A stretch of 7,333 nt of DNA, taken from contig DAIMZM010000106.1 of NCBI GenBank assembly GCA_036733985.1, forward strand, positions 1 through 7,333, written 5' to 3'. This DNA comes from DAIMZM01 sp036733985 (GTDB lineage Bacteria > Bacillota > Dehalobacteriia > UBA4068). The translations under genes and the position numbers were made by a program. The notes beneath the pieces were generated by a model. That model was not told the origin of the DNA. It saw only the letters and a program-made list of their open reading frames with translations, and ran no database searches. Positions 1 through 5,099 of the stretch are shown here, one piece after another (within the stretch, counting starts at the first letter, position 1; each line of letters begins with the position of its first letter).

Positions 1-93
1 TTGGCAAATAAATTGTTTTCCGTGTTTTCGGGCACAGGCGCCCCGGCTCGCTTCTCTTGCCAATGCTTCCCCCGTCGAAACCGGTACAGCCCC
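1..93 (-). ncRNA. ssrA: tmRNA (ssrA), 5' part, cut by window edge
   Basis: Transfer-messenger RNA acts with SmpB to free stalled ribosomes and tag the unfinished protein for proteolysis. Seen on the minus strand: a 5' end reading GGGGCUG (from about 93), the usual 5' acceptor strand of tmRNA, followed 12 nt from the end by GUUUCGACGGGG, close to the family's GAUUCGACGGG. A first pseudoknot can be drawn: stem 1 pairs CGGG (45-42) with CCCG (32-29), and stem 2 pairs CCUGUG (38-33) with CACGG (24-20), with one bulged U. An A/U-rich single-stranded stretch leads to GCCAA at 5-1, fitting a resume codon GCC (Ala) followed by the first two bases of an Asn or Lys codon, as in tags beginning A-N. The rest of the tag, later pseudoknots and the 3' acceptor half lie outside the window. 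The exact 5' end could be 93 or 94. It is downstream of smpB on the same strand. Confidence 0.9.
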
Positions 94-120
94 CTGTTTC
101 AACCGGCCAAACAGCAGCGT

Positions 121-142
121 CATCGCATCATCATCGCATCAT
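121..142. repeat. Perfect 11-bp tandem duplication upstream of ssrA
   Basis: Two exact adjacent copies of an 11-bp unit occur at 121-131 and 132-142 (plus strand CATCGCATCAT, minus strand ATGATGCGATG). They lie in the 56-bp spacer between the zinc-ribbon gene and ssrA, 28 bp before the tmRNA 5' end, and overlap the weak candidate -10. No function is known. It could be slippage or a binding site with two half-sites. Confidence 0.7.
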
Positions 143-169
143 TATCCCATTATTGGGGATGGAACCAGA
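141..169 (-). promoter_or_regulatory. Weak candidate promoter for ssrA
   Basis: The minus strand has GATAAT at 146-141, a 5/6 match to the -10 consensus, about 48 nt before the mature tmRNA 5' end. The matching -35 position (about 169-164) reads TCTGGT or TTCTGG, a poor match, and no extended -10 TG is present. A transcript starting near 134 would carry a leader of about 40 nt to be removed, presumably by RNase P. The alternative is that ssrA is simply processed from the smpB transcript. No better promoter is visible between 149 and 94. Confidence 0.25.
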
Positions 170-365
170 ACATATAGCCGCAATGGTCACAAACATAGTT
201 ATCCGCATTGGTATTGGCCCAATCCAGGCCGAGGAAGGTCATGCCCGTCGTATTCAGCTGGGTTTGGCGGAACCAGAACCGCCTGCTGCCGCAGATTGGG
301 CAGACCAGGTCATGGCCTTGAATTGTCACCGCGCCGCTTTTTTCCTCATCGGTAAAAAACCCCAT
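150..365 (-). CDS. Small zinc-ribbon protein between smpB and ssrA (71 aa)
   Basis: Short, probably cytosolic protein with no signal peptide or membrane segment. Two CxxC pairs, CPIC at residues 22-25 and CDHC at 59-62, would hold one zinc ion. Between them lies the stretch LNTTGMTFLGLDWAN (37-51), and an aromatic tail (CGYMFWFH) follows the second pair. This layout resembles the DUF2082-type 'nucleic-acid-binding zinc-ribbon' family (recognised from memory). The biochemical role is not established, and nucleic-acid binding is inferred from the fold only. Its ATG shares one base with the smpB stop (TAATG). An AAGGAAAGGGAG stretch in the last smpB codons can serve as ribosome site, so the gene is likely translationally coupled to smpB. 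It ends 56 bp before ssrA. The position suggests, but does not show, a part in ribosome rescue. All four cysteines are intact and the frame is complete. Confidence 0.85.
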   Translation of the reverse strand: MGFFTDEEKSGAVTIQGHDLVCPICGSRRFWFRQTQLNTTGMTFLGLDWANTNADNYVCDHCGYMFWFHPQ

Positions 366-835
366 TAGACCCGCTCCCTTTCCTTCATGGCCCGCTCCGT
401 ATCCCGCTTCACTGCCCGGGCCACCAAATCTTCCCGCTTATCATAGAGCTTTTTGCCCTGGGCCAGGGCAATTTCCACCTTCACCCGGCCCCGGCTGAAA
501 TAAGCCTTGGTGGGGATGATGGTCAGGCCCTTTTCCCGGGCTTTGGCATAGAGGCGGTTGATCTCCTGCTTATGCAGGAGCAGACGGCGAGGGCGCTTGG
601 GCTCGTGGTTGAAGCGGTTGCCCATTTCATAGGGACTGATATGCATATTATAAATGCGGATCTCCCCATCCTCCACCTTGGCGAAGGCGTCCTGGATATT
701 GCCTTTGCCCAGGCGCAGGGATTTCACTTCCGTGCCCTGCAGCTCAATACCGGCTTCAAAAAGTTCCAGAAAGTGGTATTCATGGCGGGCTTTGCGGTTT
801 TCGCAAATCAGTCTGGTTTTCAGGGGTTCCGCCAT
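365..835 (-). CDS. smpB: SsrA-binding protein SmpB
   Basis: Small basic protein (156 aa, normal family length) that binds the tRNA-like domain of tmRNA and delivers it to stalled ribosomes. Visible family features: N-terminal NRKARHEYHF with the ELQGTEVKSLR strand (about residues 13-41), the HEPKRPRRLLLHKQEI block (77-92), the GKKLYDKRE segment (127-135), and a charged C-terminal tail (136-156) that in known SmpB enters the mRNA channel. The ATG at 835 is chosen because AAAGGAG lies just upstream with an 8-nt spacer and the family N terminus starts here. An in-frame ATG seven codons earlier would place that ribosome site inside the gene. The much longer open frame upstream is only the shadow of thiI. 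An extended -10 promoter lies about 30 bp ahead. The stop overlaps the start of the zinc-ribbon gene, and ssrA follows 270 bp later. Confidence 0.97.
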   Translation of the reverse strand: MAEPLKTRLICENRKARHEYHFLELFEAGIELQGTEVKSLRLGKGNIQDAFAKVEDGEIRIYNMHISPYEMGNRFNHEPKRPRRLLLHKQEINRLYAKAREKGLTIIPTKAYFSRGRVKVEIALAQGKKLYDKREDLVARAVKRDTERAMKERERV

Positions 836-868
836 GGGCCCATCTCCTTTCACCATAATTACAGTTAC

Positions 869-877
869 AGTATAGCA
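869..877 (-). promoter_or_regulatory. Extended -10 promoter of smpB
   Basis: The minus strand reads TGCTATACT (877-869): an extended -10 (TGn) plus TATACT, a 5/6 match to consensus. The region 17-18 bp upstream has no good -35, which extended -10 promoters can tolerate. Transcription would start near 862, giving a leader of about 27 nt before the smpB ATG. It lies in the 70-bp gap after thiI, so the rescue genes probably have their own transcript. No terminator hairpin is evident after thiI, so read-through from thiI is also possible. Confidence 0.65.
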
Positions 878-905
878 TTTCTTGCGTGAAAATGATACCT
901 GAAAT

Positions 906-2126
906 TTATGCCTGAAAAACCAAAGTCTCGGTTTTTTCCAAAGCGCCGCTGAGCAGTGTTTCGATATCCAGGGCCTGCTCCAGCTCTTCCGCCTCCTTAA
1001 TCCTGGGGCGGATTTTGGGGTATTTGGGCAGGAAGACGGTGCAGCAATCCTCATAAGGCAGGATGGAAGTCTCATAAGTGCCGATCCGCTGGGCCAGGGC
1101 CATGATCTCCGCCTTATCCAGGCCAACCAGGGGCCGGAGCACCGGCAGCGCCACCACCTGATTGATGACGGCCATGCTTTCCAGGGTCTGGCTGGCCACC
1201 TGGCCCACGCTTTCGCCGGTATAGAGGGCCAGGCAATCCCGGTCATTGGCGATCCGTTCCGCCAAACGGAACATCATCCGCCGCATCAGGGTGATGCCGT
1301 AGTCCTCCCGGCAATTGGCGTAAATAGCCTTTTGAATATCGGTGAAAAACACCACATGCAGCTTGAGCGGAGCTCCTTGCCAGCGGGCCAGCTTGCGGCA
1401 GAGCTCAAACACCTTTTCCTTGGCCTTTTCCCCGGTAAAGGGATAGCTGTGGAAATGGATGGCTTCGAGGGCCACCCCCCGCTTCATGGCCAGCCAGCCC
1501 GCCACCGGGCTGTCGATGCCGCCGGAAAGCAGCAGCAGGGCCTTGCCGCCGCAGCCCACCGGCAGGCCTCCGGGGCCGGGTATGGTCTCGCCGAACAGAT
1601 AAGCGCCCTCGTCCCGGATCTCGATGTTCAGCATCAGGCTGGGATGATGCATATCCGCGTCCCAGCGCTGATCCACCCGCTCAAAAATATAGTTGGCCAC
1701 GGCCCGGCTGATATCCGGGGAGAGCATGGGAAAGGTCTTGTCCGTGCGGCGGGTCTCCACCTTAAAGGTGCCGCCCTGGGGCAGGGCCCGCTGCAGCACA
1801 GCCAAAGCTGCCGGGCAGAGAGCGTCCAGGCTCTTGGCCGCTTCCACCACTGGGGAGAGGGAGAAAATGCCGAACACCCGGCTGAGCCTTGAGACGGTTT
1901 CCGCATAGCCTTCCCCCGCCGTCTCCACCCAGATCCGGCCCCAGGTGGAGCGGACGCGCCAGTTACCGAGCCCGGCCAGGGCGGCGCGGATATTCGCCAC
2001 CAGACGGTTGATGAACTGATGCTTGTTCTTGCCCTTTAAGCCCAGCTCGCCATAGCGGATCAAAATCAATTGCCTATCCGGTATCTCCGGCATATCCAGT
2101 TTATCCAGTTTATCCTGCTTATCCAC
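906..2126 (-). CDS. thiI: tRNA 4-thiouridine synthase ThiI (no rhodanese domain)
   Basis: Uses ATP to adenylate tRNA U8 and transfers sulfur to make 4-thiouridine. In some bacteria it also helps make the thiamine thiazole. The protein has 406 residues: an N-terminal ferredoxin-like part with RYGELGLKGKN (24-34), a THUMP region (about 60-170), and a PP-loop ATPase with the SGGIDSP signature (201-207). The motif YTGESVGQVASQT (302-314) is typical. The Cys pair in PYEDCCTVF (361-362) includes the likely counterpart of the catalytic cysteine known in E. coli. The C-terminal rhodanese domain of the E. coli enzyme is absent, as in Bacillus, where a dedicated NifS partner supplies the persulfide. 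The start is GTG at 2126, with GGAGGT 7 nt upstream. The open frame runs 37 codons further into the desulfurase gene, but those codons encode a Gly/Arg-rich shadow. The first residues (DKQDKLDKLD) are an unusual repetitive extension. Stop TAA. Confidence 0.95.
   Translation of the reverse strand: MDKQDKLDKLDMPEIPDRQLILIRYGELGLKGKNKHQFINRLVANIRAALAGLGNWRVRSTWGRIWVETAGEGYAETVSRLSRVFGIFSLSPVVEAAKSLDALCPAALAVLQRALPQGGTFKVETRRTDKTFPMLSPDISRAVANYIFERVDQRWDADMHHPSLMLNIEIRDEGAYLFGETIPGPGGLPVGCGGKALLLLSGGIDSPVAGWLAMKRGVALEAIHFHSYPFTGEKAKEKVFELCRKLARWQGAPLKLHVVFFTDIQKAIYANCREDYGITLMRRMMFRLAERIANDRDCLALYTGESVGQVASQTLESMAVINQVVALPVLRPLVGLDKAEIMALAQRIGTYETSILPYEDCCTVFLPKYPKIRPRIKEAEELEQALDIETLLSGALEKTETLVFQA
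2097..2123 (-). repeat. 9-bp tandem repeat in the ThiI N terminus
   Basis: On the minus strand, GATAAACTG occurs twice exactly (2114-2106, 2105-2097), preceded by a 7/9 copy GATAAGCAG (2123-2115) and followed by a partial GAT. Being a multiple of three, it encodes Asp-Lys-Leu/Gln triplets directly after the GTG start and ahead of the conserved fold, so copy number can change without a frameshift. Confidence 0.8.
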
Positions 2127-2131
2127 TACAG

Positions 2132-3304
2132 CTACCTCCGTTTCCTGTTGCCCCCGGCCAGGCCGCGGATCTCCGCCACCGCGGCGGCCACGATTGCCGC
2201 CGCCTGTTCCGCCTCGGCCAAGGTATTGTCCCGGCAAAAGCTGAAGCGGATGGCGGAGTCCACCAGCTCCGGCGGCAGGCCCATGGCCGCCAAGCCGGGG
2301 CTGCCCTTGCTGCTCCGGGAATTGCAGGCCGAGCCGGCGCTGACGAACAGCCCCTGTGCTTCCAGGTAATGGAGCAGCAGCTCGCTGCGGGCCCCGGGAA
2401 AAGACATATTCAGCAGATGGGGCGCGGCCTCCGGCGGGCTGTTGACCACAGCGCCTTCCACCTGGGCCAGCAAAGCCTGGGCCAGGGTCTCTTTCACCAA
2501 AGCCATCTGCCGGGCATAAGCGTCCATCTGGGCGGCGGTTTCCACCGCGGCAGCGGCAAAAGCCAGGATGCCCGGCATATTCTCAGTGCCGGAGCGGAAA
2601 TTCCGCTCCTGGCCGCCGCCCCGGATCAAAGGCGGGAGACGCCGCTCCCCTTTCAGCCACAGGCCGCCCACGCCCTTGGGGCCGTGGATCTTATGGCCGC
2701 TGATGGTATAGGCATCCGCCTGCCAGGCCTTCAAATAAACCGGCAAGCGACAGAAGGCCTGCACCCCGTCCACATGGAACAGGGCCTGAGGAGCCAGTTC
2801 CCGCACCATTTGGCCGATTTGGGCCAGGGGCTGCACAGCGCCGGTCTCATGATTCACCTGCATCACGCTGACCAGGGCCACTTGCTCATCCAGGAGCCGG
2901 CCCAGGGCGGCCGGCTCCACCAGGCCTGCCCGGTTCACCGGGATCAGGCTCAGCTCATAGCCCCGGCCCGCCAGATACTTGGCCGGTTCCAGCACGGAAG
3001 GATGCTCCACCGCGGAAACCAGCAGGCGGCGGCGGTCTTTGCCCCCGGCCAGGGCCGCGCCGTAAATCACCGTATTATTGCCTTCGCTGCCGCTGCCGGT
3101 GAAATACAGTTCTTCCCCGGGAACCGCCAGCAGTCCGGCGATCAGGTTCCGGGCCTGGTTCAGGGCCTGGAAAGCCCGGGCGCCCCGGCTATGGGCGGAG
3201 CTGGGATTGCCGTATTCCCCATCCATGGCGCTGAGGGCGGCGGCCCGGGCCGCTGTTGAAACCCGGGTGGTGGCGCTATTATCAAAATAGATTTCTCGAG
3301 TCAT
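2132..3304 (-). CDS. Cysteine desulfurase (NifS/IscS family), ThiI partner
   Basis: PLP enzyme (390 aa) that takes sulfur from L-cysteine, giving alanine and an enzyme persulfide. Visible features: N-terminal YFDNSATT (6-13), YGNPSSAHS (31-39), the PLP-stacking His in VEHPS (H101), Asp of FHVDG (D179) for the pyridine nitrogen, the Schiff-base lysine in SGHKIHGPKG (K205), RSGTEN (237-242), and the persulfide cysteine in SAGSACNS (C327). Complete, with a basic C-terminal tail (GGNRKRR). Its 3' end carries the thiI ribosome site, 5 bp from the thiI start, the same pairing as Bacillus NifZ-ThiI. Sulfur supply for tRNA thiolation is therefore the likely main job. General Fe-S assembly cannot be excluded, though no iscU/sufU is in view. 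ATG start with AGGAG 9 nt upstream. It follows the secG terminator with only about 30 bp left, and no convincing promoter of its own is visible. Confidence 0.93.
   Translation of the reverse strand: MTREIYFDNSATTRVSTAARAAALSAMDGEYGNPSSAHSRGARAFQALNQARNLIAGLLAVPGEELYFTGSGSEGNNTVIYGAALAGGKDRRRLLVSAVEHPSVLEPAKYLAGRGYELSLIPVNRAGLVEPAALGRLLDEQVALVSVMQVNHETGAVQPLAQIGQMVRELAPQALFHVDGVQAFCRLPVYLKAWQADAYTISGHKIHGPKGVGGLWLKGERRLPPLIRGGGQERNFRSGTENMPGILAFAAAAVETAAQMDAYARQMALVKETLAQALLAQVEGAVVNSPPEAAPHLLNMSFPGARSELLLHYLEAQGLFVSAGSACNSRSSKGSPGLAAMGLPPELVDSAIRFSFCRDNTLAEAEQAAAIVAAAVAEIRGLAGGNRKRR
2134..2139 (-). promoter_or_regulatory. Ribosome binding site fixing the thiI GTG start
   Basis: GGAGGT (2139-2134, minus) lies inside the final codons and stop of the desulfurase gene (CGG AGG TAG), 7 nt before GTG at 2126. 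There is no comparable site before the next ATG (2093). The spacer between the two genes is only 5 bp, so translation of thiI is probably coupled to that of the desulfurase. Confidence 0.8.
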
Positions 3305-3335
3305 GGCTGCTTTCTCCTGGAAGGGCTTTTCTGAG

Positions 3336-3370
3336 AAAAAGAGCCGGACGTCCCAAAACCCGTCCGGCTC
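3336..3370 (-). terminator. Intrinsic terminator after secG
   Basis: A perfect 10-bp inverted repeat: GAGCCGGACG (3370-3361) pairs with CGTCCGGCTC (3350-3341) around a 10-nt loop (3360-3351), followed on the minus strand by TTTTT (3340-3336) then CTC. The stem is GC-rich with a U-tract directly after it, so this is a strong Rho-independent terminator for minus-strand transcription. It ends the glycolysis-secG unit about 22 bp after the secG stop. No U-tract follows on the plus strand. Confidence 0.93.
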
Positions 3371-3391
3371 CCTAAACGCTTAAAAAAGGCG

Positions 3392-3616
3392 CTACTGCAA
3401 GATGACAATGATCAGCGATATCACCAAAAAGCCGATGGCCAGCCATTTGGTGATCTTGCTCAGCAGTTCGTCCATGCCTTTTTTCTTGCCGAAGAAGGTC
3501 TCAGCGCCGCCGGCAATGCTGCCGGATAAACCAGCCGCGGAGCCGGACTGCAGCAGTACGGAGGCTATGATTGCCAAGCCGGCCAATACCAGGATGATGG
3601 ATAGAAAAATCGTCAA
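3392..3616 (-). CDS. secG: Preprotein translocase subunit SecG (TTG start)
   Basis: Small inner-membrane subunit of the SecYEG channel that assists SecA-driven protein export. At 74 residues it has the family size and layout: a first membrane helix (about 2-22), the conserved loop LLQSGSAAGLSGSIAGGAE (21-39) with FFGKKK (41-46), and a second helix (about 57-73). The start is TTG at 3616, supported by a strong GGAGGTG 6 nt upstream and by the homologous N terminus, and no in-frame ATG is present earlier. It lies 78 bp after enolase with its own extended -10 promoter in that gap, and ahead of a strong terminator. The eno-secG neighbourhood is common in Bacillota. Stop TAG. Confidence 0.96.
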   Translation of the reverse strand: MTIFLSIILVLAGLAIIASVLLQSGSAAGLSGSIAGGAETFFGKKKGMDELLSKITKWLAIGFLVISLIIVILQ

Positions 3617-3622
3617 AGGTTA

Positions 3623-3629
3623 CACCTCC
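3623..3629 (-). promoter_or_regulatory. Strong ribosome binding site for the secG TTG start
   Basis: GGAGGTG (3629-3623, minus) is a near-perfect anti-16S match, 6 nt before TTG at 3616. The strength of the site may offset the weak start codon. It decides the start, since no ATG or GTG in frame lies nearby. Confidence 0.8.
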
Positions 3630-3662
3630 AGTTCCTTCCCGGAATCATTAGAGCCGCTAAAT

Positions 3663-3691
3663 ATTTTAGCATAAACAACGGTTTAATTCAA
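3663..3691 (-). promoter_or_regulatory. Promoter upstream of secG
   Basis: On the minus strand, TTGAAT (3691-3686), a 17-bp spacer, then TAAAAT (3668-3663), preceded by TG (ATGCTAAAAT), an extended -10. The -35 matches 4/6 and the -10 matches 5/6. The -35 begins 3 bp after the enolase stop codon. No terminator separates eno from secG, so secG is probably also read from upstream transcripts. Confidence 0.65.
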
Positions 3692-3694
3692 GCT

Positions 3695-4981
3695 TTATTT
3701 CGCCAGGTTGTAGAAAACGGACAGGCCGCCGTAAACAGCCACGGTATCCAGCTCGTCTTCAATGCGGAGCAGCTGATTGTATTTGGCCACCCGGTCGGTG
3801 CGGGAAGGCGCGCCGGTTTTGATCTGGCCCGCGTTGGTCCCCACCACCAAATCGGCAATGGTCACATCCTCGGTCTCGCCGCTGCGATGGGAAACAATGG
3901 CGGTGAAGCCGGCCCGCTTGGCCATCTCGATGGCGTCCAGGGTCTCGGTGATGGTGCCGATCTGATTCAGCTTGATCAGAATGGCATTGCTGGCCTTCTG
4001 CTCAATGCCCCGCTGCAGGCGTTTGGTATTGGTCACGTAAAGGTCGTCCCCCACCAGCTGCACTTTATCCCCCAGGCGGGCGGTGAGCTTGATCCAGGTT
4101 TCCCAATCATCCTCGGCCAGGCCGTCCTCAATGGAGATGATGGGGTATTTTTCACAAAGGCCGGCATAAAAATCGATCATCTCGTCGCCGGTCAGGGTCT
4201 TGCCTTCGCCGGCCAGATGATATTTGCCGTCCGCATAGAGCTCGGTGGCGGCGGTATCCAGGGCGATGCGTACTTCTTCCCCCGGTTTGTAGCCGGCTTT
4301 TTCAATGGCCAGCACAATGCATTCCAGGGCTTCCTCGTTGGATTTCAGGTTGGGGGCAAAGCCGCCCTCATCCCCCACGGAGGTGTTGTAGCCCCGGTCT
4401 TTCAGCACGCTGCGCAGGTTGTGGAAAATCTCCGCGCAGGTACGTAAAGCGGAGGCCCAGCTATCGGCAGCCACGGGCATGACCATAAATTCCTGGATAT
4501 CCACATTGTTGTCCGCATGCTTGCCGCCGTTTAAGATATTCATCATCGGCACCGGCAAGGTCTTGGCATTGGCGCCGCCCAAATAGCGGTAGAGGGGCAG
4601 GCCCAGATAGTCGGCGGCGGCATGGGCCACAGCCATGGAAACGCCTAAAATGGCATTGGCGCCCAACGCGCCCTTGTTTTCCGTATTATCCAGGGCGATG
4701 AGTTTCTGATCAATAAAGGCCTGATCCAGAACGCATTCGCCGATCAGGGCCGGGGCGATCAGGGTGTTCACATTGGCGCAGGCCTTCTGCACGCCCTTGC
4801 CCAGGTAGCGGCTTTTATCCCCATCTCTGAGCTCCACAGCCTCATGGGCGCCGGTAGAGGCGCCGGAGGGGACGGCGGCCCGGCCCATGGTGCCGTCTTC
4901 CAGCACCACTTCCACTTCCACAGTGGGATTGCCCCGGGAATCCATGATCTCACGGGCATAAACATCAGTTATTATCGACAT
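3695..4981 (-). CDS. eno: Enolase (phosphopyruvate hydratase)
   Basis: Interconverts 2-phosphoglycerate and phosphoenolpyruvate, needs Mg2+, cytosolic, lower glycolysis. The 428-residue length is normal. Visible sites: N-terminal SRGNPTVEVEV (15-25), the mobile loop SGASTGAHEA (39-48), the proton-donor Glu in VGDEGGFAPN (E205), metal ligands D242 (ALDTAATE), E285 (SIEDGLAEDDW) and D312 (VGDDLYVTN), the enolase signature ILIKLNQIGT with catalytic base K337, and the phosphate-binding VSHRSGET (364-371). All expected active-site residues are intact. The ATG at 4981 has AGGAG 8 nt upstream. An overlapping ATG four bases earlier is out of frame. It has a promoter of its own, 118 bp after tpiA, and phosphoglycerate mutase is not present in that gap. 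Confidence 0.98.
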   Translation of the reverse strand: MSIITDVYAREIMDSRGNPTVEVEVVLEDGTMGRAAVPSGASTGAHEAVELRDGDKSRYLGKGVQKACANVNTLIAPALIGECVLDQAFIDQKLIALDNTENKGALGANAILGVSMAVAHAAADYLGLPLYRYLGGANAKTLPVPMMNILNGGKHADNNVDIQEFMVMPVAADSWASALRTCAEIFHNLRSVLKDRGYNTSVGDEGGFAPNLKSNEEALECIVLAIEKAGYKPGEEVRIALDTAATELYADGKYHLAGEGKTLTGDEMIDFYAGLCEKYPIISIEDGLAEDDWETWIKLTARLGDKVQLVGDDLYVTNTKRLQRGIEQKASNAILIKLNQIGTITETLDAIEMAKRAGFTAIVSHRSGETEDVTIADLVVGTNAGQIKTGAPSRTDRVAKYNQLLRIEDELDTVAVYGGLSVFYNLAK

Positions 4982-5016
4982 TCATTTCACTCCTTCAGGA
5001 AATCAGATCAAATTTT

Positions 5017-5045
5017 ATTATAGCATAGAAAGCACGGCGCCGCAA
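5017..5045 (-). promoter_or_regulatory. Extended -10 promoter of eno
   Basis: On the minus strand, TTGCGG (5045-5040), a 17-bp spacer, then a perfect TATAAT (5022-5017) with upstream TG (TGCTATAAT). Expected start is near 5009, giving a leader of about 28 nt. The best promoter in the window by consensus match. Its -35 lies within the second arm and inner part of an inverted repeat (5064-5034), so RNA polymerase and anything bound to that dyad would compete. Confidence 0.75.
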
Positions 5046-5064
5046 GTGCCATCTGCAGCGCCGT
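5034..5064 (-). terminator. Inverted repeat between tpiA and eno (weak terminator or operator)
   Basis: On the minus strand ACGGCGC (5064-5058) is matched by GCGCCGT (5040-5034), with a U-G wobble and three more inner pairs (GCA with TGC), giving an 11-bp stem and a 9-nt loop. The following bases GCTTTCTATGC do not form a clean U-tract, so intrinsic termination would be partial at best. Because the second arm covers part of the eno -35 and spacer, it could also be a DNA operator. Both readings are inference. Confidence 0.45.
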
Positions 5065-5099
5065 AACCGTTTAATCCGCTAAAGACGTTTTTGGCAAAG

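Noticed and set aside
121..142. Repeat unit pair as a start of a CRISPR array or attachment site
   Set aside because: Two adjacent 11-bp copies without spacers, and no integrase or cas gene in view.
145..156. Short dyad CCCATTATTGGG at the end of the zinc-ribbon gene as a terminator
   Set aside because: Only a 4-bp stem, including the stop codon in its loop, and no U-tract.
57..368. A 103-codon plus-strand open frame across the zinc-ribbon gene and ssrA
   Set aside because: It begins with TTG inside the tmRNA, includes a His run made by the 11-bp repeat, and lies opposite a gene with intact zinc-binding cysteines.
365..1246. A 293-codon minus-strand frame that would give SmpB a long N-terminal extension
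   Set aside because: The upstream 137 codons overlap thiI in another frame and are rich in Trp, Pro and Arg with no family resemblance. A good ribosome site and promoter mark the start at 835.
1332..1892. A 186-codon plus-strand open frame antisense to thiI
   Set aside because: Mirror of the conserved PP-loop region of ThiI, with no plausible ribosome site or family motif.
2127..2237. 37 additional upstream codons for ThiI
   Set aside because: They overlap the desulfurase in another frame and encode a Gly/Arg-rich stretch unlike any ThiI. GGAGGT with a 7-nt spacer fixes GTG at 2126.
2369..3259. A 296-codon open frame on the plus strand, antisense to the desulfurase
   Set aside because: It lies entirely within a conserved gene, has a Gln/Gly/His-rich shadow composition and no recognisable domain, and GC-rich coding DNA readily leaves such frames open.
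3887..4447. A 186-codon plus-strand open frame antisense to enolase
   Set aside because: Low-complexity Gly/His/Val translation opposite highly conserved enolase sequence; treated as a shadow.
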